From: Acinetobacter defluvii
GTDB lineage: Bacteria > Pseudomonadota > Gammaproteobacteria > Pseudomonadales > Moraxellaceae
Length of the DNA: 64,000 bases
Direction of reading: 5' to 3'
NCBI RefSeq assembly: GCF_001704615.3
Contig: NZ_CP029397.2
Span: 558,001 to 622,000 of the forward strand
Shown: piece after piece, positions 59,776 through 64,000 of the stretch
Numbering within the stretch: the first letter of the stretch is position 1
Layout: each line of letters begins with the position of its first letter
Position numbers and translations under genes: made by a program
Notes under the pieces: generated by a model
What the model was told of the DNA's origin: nothing
The model's database searches: none
What the model saw: the letters and a program-made list of their open reading frames with translations, nothing else

Positions 59776-60375
59776 TTACCGCATCACCATTTCCCATACC
59801 ATTTCCGTCAACTCATCCAACGAAATTTTTCCATCAGGTCTATACCAAGTTACTGTCCATGCAATCGCACCACCAAGTAGCCTACGCCAAATAAATGCAT
59901 CATGCTGAATCTTGCCCAATACTTTTAATTCTTCAATCACATTCAGCCAAATATTTTCATAATCATTGCGCAGTTTTAACAGTTCGTCTTGGCGCTGTTT
60001 AGACAGAGCAAACCATTCATAAACCAAAACTGCCATCGCAGAACCTGTGTCACCCGTGATTGAAGTCAGTTCAGCATGAATTAAATTTTTCAACTGTTGT
60101 TCTAGGTTGTCTGACTTGGCAACTGCCTGTTCCAAACGTGCATGATTATAAATAATGGTTTCATGCATCACATTTGCCAAAATATCATCTTTACTTTTGA
60201 AATGATGAAATAAGCTACCTGATTGAATACCAATAAAATTTGCCAGTTCTCTGACGGTGGTTTTGGCATAGCCTTGTTTATGAAATAAATATGCAGCACC
60301 CAATAATAAACGACCACGAGGGCTGTCATCAAAACAAGCAATAGGTTCAATTTCTGTAATAGACGTTGCAATCAT
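59776..60375 (-). CDS. TetR-family regulator (AtuR-like)
   Basis: The 199-residue regulator has a TetR helix-turn-helix (about residues 22-68: GAAYLFHKQGYAKTTVRELA, GSLFHHFKSKDDI) and an all-helical ligand domain. It is divergent from the atuA-like gene, whose promoter carries a perfect TetR-style palindrome, so it most likely represses that operon and is relieved by an acyl-CoA or related ligand. Role inferred from position. Confidence 0.88.
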   Translation of the reverse strand: MIATSITEIEPIACFDDSPRGRLLLGAAYLFHKQGYAKTTVRELANFIGIQSGSLFHHFKSKDDILANVMHETIIYNHARLEQAVAKSDNLEQQLKNLIHAELTSITGDTGSAMAVLVYEWFALSKQRQDELLKLRNDYENIWLNVIEELKVLGKIQHDAFIWRRLLGGAIAWTVTWYRPDGKISLDELTEMVWEMVMR

Positions 60376-60456
60376 AACAATGCTTTCATCCTTGAGCTTT
60401 AAAATTTATTGACATGAAATTTAACAGATTTGCCAATTCAGCATAGCATTTTGCAC

Positions 60457-60486
60457 TTTACAAACCAAGCGCTTGCTTGGTAGATT
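60457..60486 (+). promoter_or_regulatory. Promoter with TetR-type operator
   Basis: ACCAAGCGCTTGCTTGGT (60464-60481) is an imperfect-centre palindrome with perfect 7-base arms. It lies between TTTACA (60457-60462) and TAGATT (60481-60486), a plausible -35/-10 pair 18 bases apart, so a bound repressor would block RNA polymerase. It is the likely site of the divergent TetR-family protein. Confidence 0.75.
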
Positions 60487-60532
60487 AAGTATGAATTTTA
60501 TTCACTACAATGAAAATAAGATAGGTAGGAAA

Positions 60533-62320
60533 ATGGAAGATCAACGTGTAGTCAAAATTGGATGTGCTTCAGGTTTTTGGGGCGATACCAATACAGCAGC
60601 ATTTCAGCTCGTACATTTATCCGATATCAATTACTTGGTCTTTGATTATCTTTCTGAAATTACTATGTCGATAATGGCAAAAGCCATGATGACAGACCCA
60701 AGTCATGGTTATGCCTTAGATTTTGTCAGTCGTGTGATGACACCATTACTCAAAAAAATTAGTGATAAAAAAATTAAAGTGATCAGTAATGCGGGTGGTG
60801 TCAATCCATTGGCATGTCGTGATGCTTTAGAAAAAGTGATTCAGACACAAGGACTAGACTTAAAAGTGGCTGTGGTTTTAGGAGATGATTTATTGCCGCA
60901 AGTCGCCGAATTACAAAAACAAAATATTAAAGAAATGTTTAATGGTAGTGATTTTCCTGCCCAACTTGCCAGTTGTAATGCTTATCTTGGTGCGATTCCT
61001 ATTCGAGATGCGCTTGATCTAGGTGCGGATATTGTGATCACAGGGCGTGTAGTGGATTCCGCAGTTGTGCTTGCGCCATTGTTGCATGAATATCAATGGT
61101 CACTGAATGATTATGACAAACTTGCACAAGGTTCATTGGCAGGGCATATCATCGAGTGTGGCGCACAATGTACAGGTGGAAACTTCACGGATTGGCGTTT
61201 GGTTGAAGGCTTTGACAATATGGGCTTTCCGATTGTTGAAGTAGCTGAAGATGCAACATTTATTGTTACTAAACCGCAAGGTACTGGTGGTCTGGTGTCG
61301 ACTGCAACCGTTGCAGAACAGATTGTTTATGAAATTGGTGATCCACAAGCATATTTATTGCCTGATGTAACTGCGGACTTTTCCAAAGTACATTTAGCGC
61401 AAGTCGGTGAGCATCGGGTGCAGGTTACAGGCGCACTTGGACGAGCACCAACAGCGCAGTATAAAGTGAGTGCTACGTATCCTGATGGCTATCGTGTGCA
61501 AGTCAGTTTTATGGTGGCAGGGCGTGAAGCACCTGAAAAAGCACAAGCCATTGCCGATGCAATTTTAAATAAATGTGAGCGTGTTTTGGCATTACGATCA
61601 GTCCCACCATTTACTGAAAAATCAGTTGAACTTTTAGGTACTGAAACCACTTATGGCGCACATGCACGTATTCACAATAATCGTGAAATCGTGGTGAAAA
61701 TGGCAGTGAAACATCTGTTTAAAGAGGCGTGTATGTTCTTTGCCTCAGAAATTGCCCAAGCTTCGACAGGTATGGCACCCGCACTCACAGGATTGGTCGG
61801 TGGTCGTCCAAAAGCTTCACCAGTAATTAAACTTTTCTCTTTTCTTGTCGATAAATCAAAACTACATGTCGAAATCGACATGAATGGTCAACGTCAAAAA
61901 GTTGAGATTCCTCAAGGTTCGACAGATCAGTCATTGCCTCAAAATATTCAAGGTAAAGTTGCACAATTTACAGGTGATGAAATAGAAGTGGCGTTGATCG
62001 AGATTGCGCATGCACGTAGTGGTGATAAAGGTAACCATAGCAATATTGGTGTCATTGCACGTCAGCCTGAATATTTACCTTGGATTCGTGCAAATTTAAC
62101 AGAAGAAAACGTGGCGAAATATATGCAGCATGTTCTACACCCAGAAATCAGTAAAGTAATTTTTTATGAGCTTGAGGGTTTAAATGCGCTGAATTTTATG
62201 CTGGAAAATGCACTAGGTGGTGGTGGAATTGCCAGTCTACGCATAGACCCACAAGGTAAAGCTTTTGCACAGCAGCTATTAGATATGCCAGTAAAAGTAG
62301 CGAAGGGGTTGGTGAAATAA
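60533..62320 (+). CDS. atuA: AtuA-family protein (DUF1446)
   Basis: The 595-residue protein has the acyclic terpene utilisation AtuA domain (KIGCASGFWGDT at the start, SNAGGVNPLACRDAL, DIVITGRVVDSAVVLAPL) and a C-terminal AtuA-like region with ARSGDKGNHSNIG. Biochemical activity of AtuA is not established; its genes go with geranyl/citronellyl-CoA catabolism in Pseudomonas. I use ATG 60533 after AGGTAGGAAA; an upstream in-frame start would add a stretch unrelated to the family. Confidence 0.87.
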   Translation: MEDQRVVKIGCASGFWGDTNTAAFQLVHLSDINYLVFDYLSEITMSIMAKAMMTDPSHGYALDFVSRVMTPLLKKISDKKIKVISNAGGVNPLACRDALEKVIQTQGLDLKVAVVLGDDLLPQVAELQKQNIKEMFNGSDFPAQLASCNAYLGAIPIRDALDLGADIVITGRVVDSAVVLAPLLHEYQWSLNDYDKLAQGSLAGHIIECGAQCTGGNFTDWRLVEGFDNMGFPIVEVAEDATFIVTKPQGTGGLVSTATVAEQIVYEIGDPQAYLLPDVTADFSKVHLAQVGEHRVQVTGALGRAPTAQYKVSATYPDGYRVQVSFMVAGREAPEKAQAIADAILNKCERVLALRSVPPFTEKSVELLGTETTYGAHARIHNNREIVVKMAVKHLFKEACMFFASEIAQASTGMAPALTGLVGGRPKASPVIKLFSFLVDKSKLHVEIDMNGQRQKVEIPQGSTDQSLPQNIQGKVAQFTGDEIEVALIEIAHARSGDKGNHSNIGVIARQPEYLPWIRANLTEENVAKYMQHVLHPEISKVIFYELEGLNALNFMLENALGGGGIASLRIDPQGKAFAQQLLDMPVKVAKGLVK

Positions 62321-62414
62321 TTAGCAGGAAATACTAAAACTATTTTAATCCCTCCCCAAAAGGCAGAGGAAACTTTTAAATTTCGGAATAAAGAACACTA
62401 ATTGGAAATAAAAA

Positions 62415-63353
62415 ATGCAATATCACTCAATCTTTAGACCAGATGCTTTTCAAGACAAAGTCATTATCGTGACAGGTGGTGGCTCAGGCATTGGTCGTTG
62501 TACTGCACATGAGTTGTCAGCTTTAGGCGCACAAGTGGTGATCACAGGGCGTAAAATTGAAAAGCTTGAAAAAGTCAGCAAAGAAATTAACGAAGATGGT
62601 GGCAAAGTCCATTTTATTATCTGTGATAACCGTGATGAAAAACAAGTCAAAGACATGATTGCAGAAGTGATTGAAAATTTTGGAAAGCTGGATGGTTTGG
62701 TGAATAACGCAGGTGGTCAATTCCCTTCAAATCTAGAAGGCATTTCAGCCAATGGTTTTGATGCAGTTGTTCGCAATAACTTGCATTCAACTTTTTACTT
62801 GATGAAAGAAGCCTATAACCAATGGATGGCAAAGCATGGTGGCAGCATCGTCAACATGGCAGCCGACATGTGGGGCGGCATGCCGGGCATGGGTCACTCA
62901 GGCGCAGCACGTTCAGGTGTGGATAACCTGACCAAAACGGCTGCGGTGGAATGGGGACGTTCAGGGGTACGGGTGAATTGTGTTGCACCCGGGTGGATTA
63001 TTTCTTCGGGAATGGACAATTACACAGGCGATTTTGCCAAATTTATCATTCCAAGTTTAGCATCCAATGTACCATTGAAACGCATGGGTACAGAGTCTGA
63101 AATTTCATCAGCAATTGTGTATTTACTTTCAGAAGCAGCAAGCTTTGTTTCAGGCGTGACCATTCGTGTAGATGGGGCTGCATCACAAGGTACCCGTATG
63201 TATCCGCTGGCTGATGCCACCAATAGTACCTCGTTCAATGGTTTCCATCGTGCTTTTATTCCAGATGTTTTAAAAGATCAACTTGGAAAAACAGAGCACA
63301 GTACTACGCAAGCGGAAGGTGAAAAACCTCAACAGCAAGGAGATTCAGCATGA
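62415..63353 (+). CDS. Short-chain dehydrogenase (AtuB-like)
   Basis: The 312-residue SDR has the cofactor motif TGGGSGIG near residues 20-27, the NNAGG motif, and a long C-terminal extension. The usual YxxxK is altered: a GHSGAARSGVDNLTK block stands where the Tyr is expected, as in the 2,4-dienoyl-CoA reductase/AtuB-like branch of the family. Its last codons overlap the carboxyltransferase start (ATGA). Position suggests atuB or a dienoyl-CoA reductase role. Confidence 0.82.
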   Translation: MQYHSIFRPDAFQDKVIIVTGGGSGIGRCTAHELSALGAQVVITGRKIEKLEKVSKEINEDGGKVHFIICDNRDEKQVKDMIAEVIENFGKLDGLVNNAGGQFPSNLEGISANGFDAVVRNNLHSTFYLMKEAYNQWMAKHGGSIVNMAADMWGGMPGMGHSGAARSGVDNLTKTAAVEWGRSGVRVNCVAPGWIISSGMDNYTGDFAKFIIPSLASNVPLKRMGTESEISSAIVYLLSEAASFVSGVTIRVDGAASQGTRMYPLADATNSTSFNGFHRAFIPDVLKDQLGKTEHSTTQAEGEKPQQQGDSA

Positions 63354-64000
63354 CGATTCTTCAGTCTGAAATTGCGGTGGGCAGTGAGCAATATCAGCAA
63401 AATCAAGCCGCTTTATTGGCACAAATCGAAGAAATTCGTGCCATTCAAAACAAAAGTGTTGAAAAGTCTTATGCTGCAAAAGCGAAGTTTGATAAGCGGG
63501 GCAAAATTTTACCGCATGAGCGTGTGCGTTTAGCCTTGGATGCGGATTCACCATTTATCGAGTTATGTAGCTTGGTTGGCTACAACATGCATGATGATAA
63601 AGATGGCTCGGATGCGGGTGGTGGCATCATTTCAGGGATCGGTTTTGTGAATGGTGTACGTTGTCTGATTTCAGCGAGTAATAGTGCGATTAAAGGCGGA
63701 ACAGTTGCACCGATGGGCGTACATAAAACCTTACGTTTACAAGCGATTGCGATGCAACAAAAATTGCCCATGTTGACTTTAACAGAAAGTGGCGGCGCAA
63801 ACTTAAACTATGCAGCAGAAGTCTTTACCGCAGGCGGAACAACATTTGCCAATCAAGCTCGAATGTCCGCAGCAGGGATACCGCAAATCTCAGTGGTGCA
63901 TGGTAATGCAACGGCAGGTGGGGCATACCAACCGGGTTTATCTGACTATGTCATCACGGTACGTAAGCAAACAGAGATGCTGCTTGCAGGTCCACCTCTG
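63350..64000 (+). CDS. Acyl-CoA carboxylase beta subunit (AtuC-like), 3' end outside window
   Basis: 217 codons are present before the window ends. The carboxyltransferase features are clear: KFDKRGKILPHERV, GGGIISGIGFVNGVRCLI, NSAIKGGTVAPMGVHKTLR, TESGGANL and GNATAGGAYQPGLSDY. It would move CO2 from biotin to an unsaturated branched acyl-CoA such as geranyl-CoA or 3-methylcrotonyl-CoA; which one cannot be told from this part. AAGGAG precedes the ATG, which overlaps the SDR stop codon. Confidence 0.9.
   Translation, partial: MTILQSEIAVGSEQYQQNQAALLAQIEEIRAIQNKSVEKSYAAKAKFDKRGKILPHERVRLALDADSPFIELCSLVGYNMHDDKDGSDAGGGIISGIGFVNGVRCLISASNSAIKGGTVAPMGVHKTLRLQAIAMQQKLPMLTLTESGGANLNYAAEVFTAGGTTFANQARMSAAGIPQISVVHGNATAGGAYQPGLSDYVITVRKQTEMLLAGPPL

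Noticed and set aside
52138..60375. Defence island made of the SNF2 helicase and the hypothetical cluster
   Set aside because: Metabolic genes separate them, no nuclease, methyltransferase, toxin or reverse transcriptase is present, and the SNF2 gene has the base and codon use of its surroundings.

Overview
The window is AT-rich gammaproteobacterial chromosome. Gene content (AlmA-type alkane monooxygenase, DUF2789 pair, YheV, rhombosortase), codon use and a 16S rRNA of the Moraxellaceae type point to Acinetobacter. I do not name a species. Most of it is core chromosome. The accessory touches are one insertion sequence, a few decayed genes and a small hypothetical cluster. There is no CRISPR array, prophage, integron or recognisable defence island.

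Layout. 1-8.2 kb: the 3' part of an almA-like monooxygenase, an acyl-CoA dehydrogenase, sdhE with an overlapping small membrane protein, an unannotated 42-residue membrane microprotein, a large lipoprotein, a rhombosortase and a fused TRAP permease. 8.5-16.2 kb (mostly minus strand): a coiled-coil membrane protein, yheV, prlC, two small envelope genes (one split by an IS982-family element with a clear target duplication) and rnr. 16.4-17.2 kb: tRNA-Ser(GCU) and three identical tRNA-Arg(ACG). 17.2-29.5 kb: lipoprotein and START-like secreted protein, YcxB-like protein, FAH-family hydrolase, trimethylamine monooxygenase, an AraC regulator facing the decayed stump of an EamA transporter, YihY, WrbA, a zinc-ribbon/glycine-zipper protein, tesB, xpt and a DUF3108 protein. 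29.7-44.9 kb: a TonB-like protein, MscS channel, miaB-phoH-ybeY operon, slt, an RNase T2-like protein lacking its catalytic histidines, mdh, two DUF2789 genes, a 2OG oxygenase, rlmJ and pssA. 45.0-50.8 kb: a complete rRNA operon (16S, tRNA-Ile, tRNA-Ala, 23S, 5S) with two promoters, processing stalks and a strong terminator. 51-60 kb: AI-2E family permease, SWIM/SNF2 helicase, an acyl-CoA dehydrogenase, then a minus-strand cluster of hypothetical genes with two tandem paralogues, each carrying one lesion. 60-64 kb: the start of an atu-like acyclic terpene/branched acyl-CoA cluster (TetR regulator divergent from atuA, an SDR and a carboxyltransferase cut by the window end), with a perfect palindrome in the promoter.

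How the genes fit together. Lipid and hydrocarbon catabolism recurs (AlmA, two acyl-CoA dehydrogenases, TesB, the atu-like cluster), as does RNA maturation and translation (RNase R, MiaB, YbeY, RlmJ, tRNAs, the rrn operon). The main observations for a second look are the gene split exactly by IS982, the pair of tandem paralogues with independent single lesions, the RNase T2 fold without its active site, the regulator left without its transporter, and the microprotein. None of these amounts to a proven new system.
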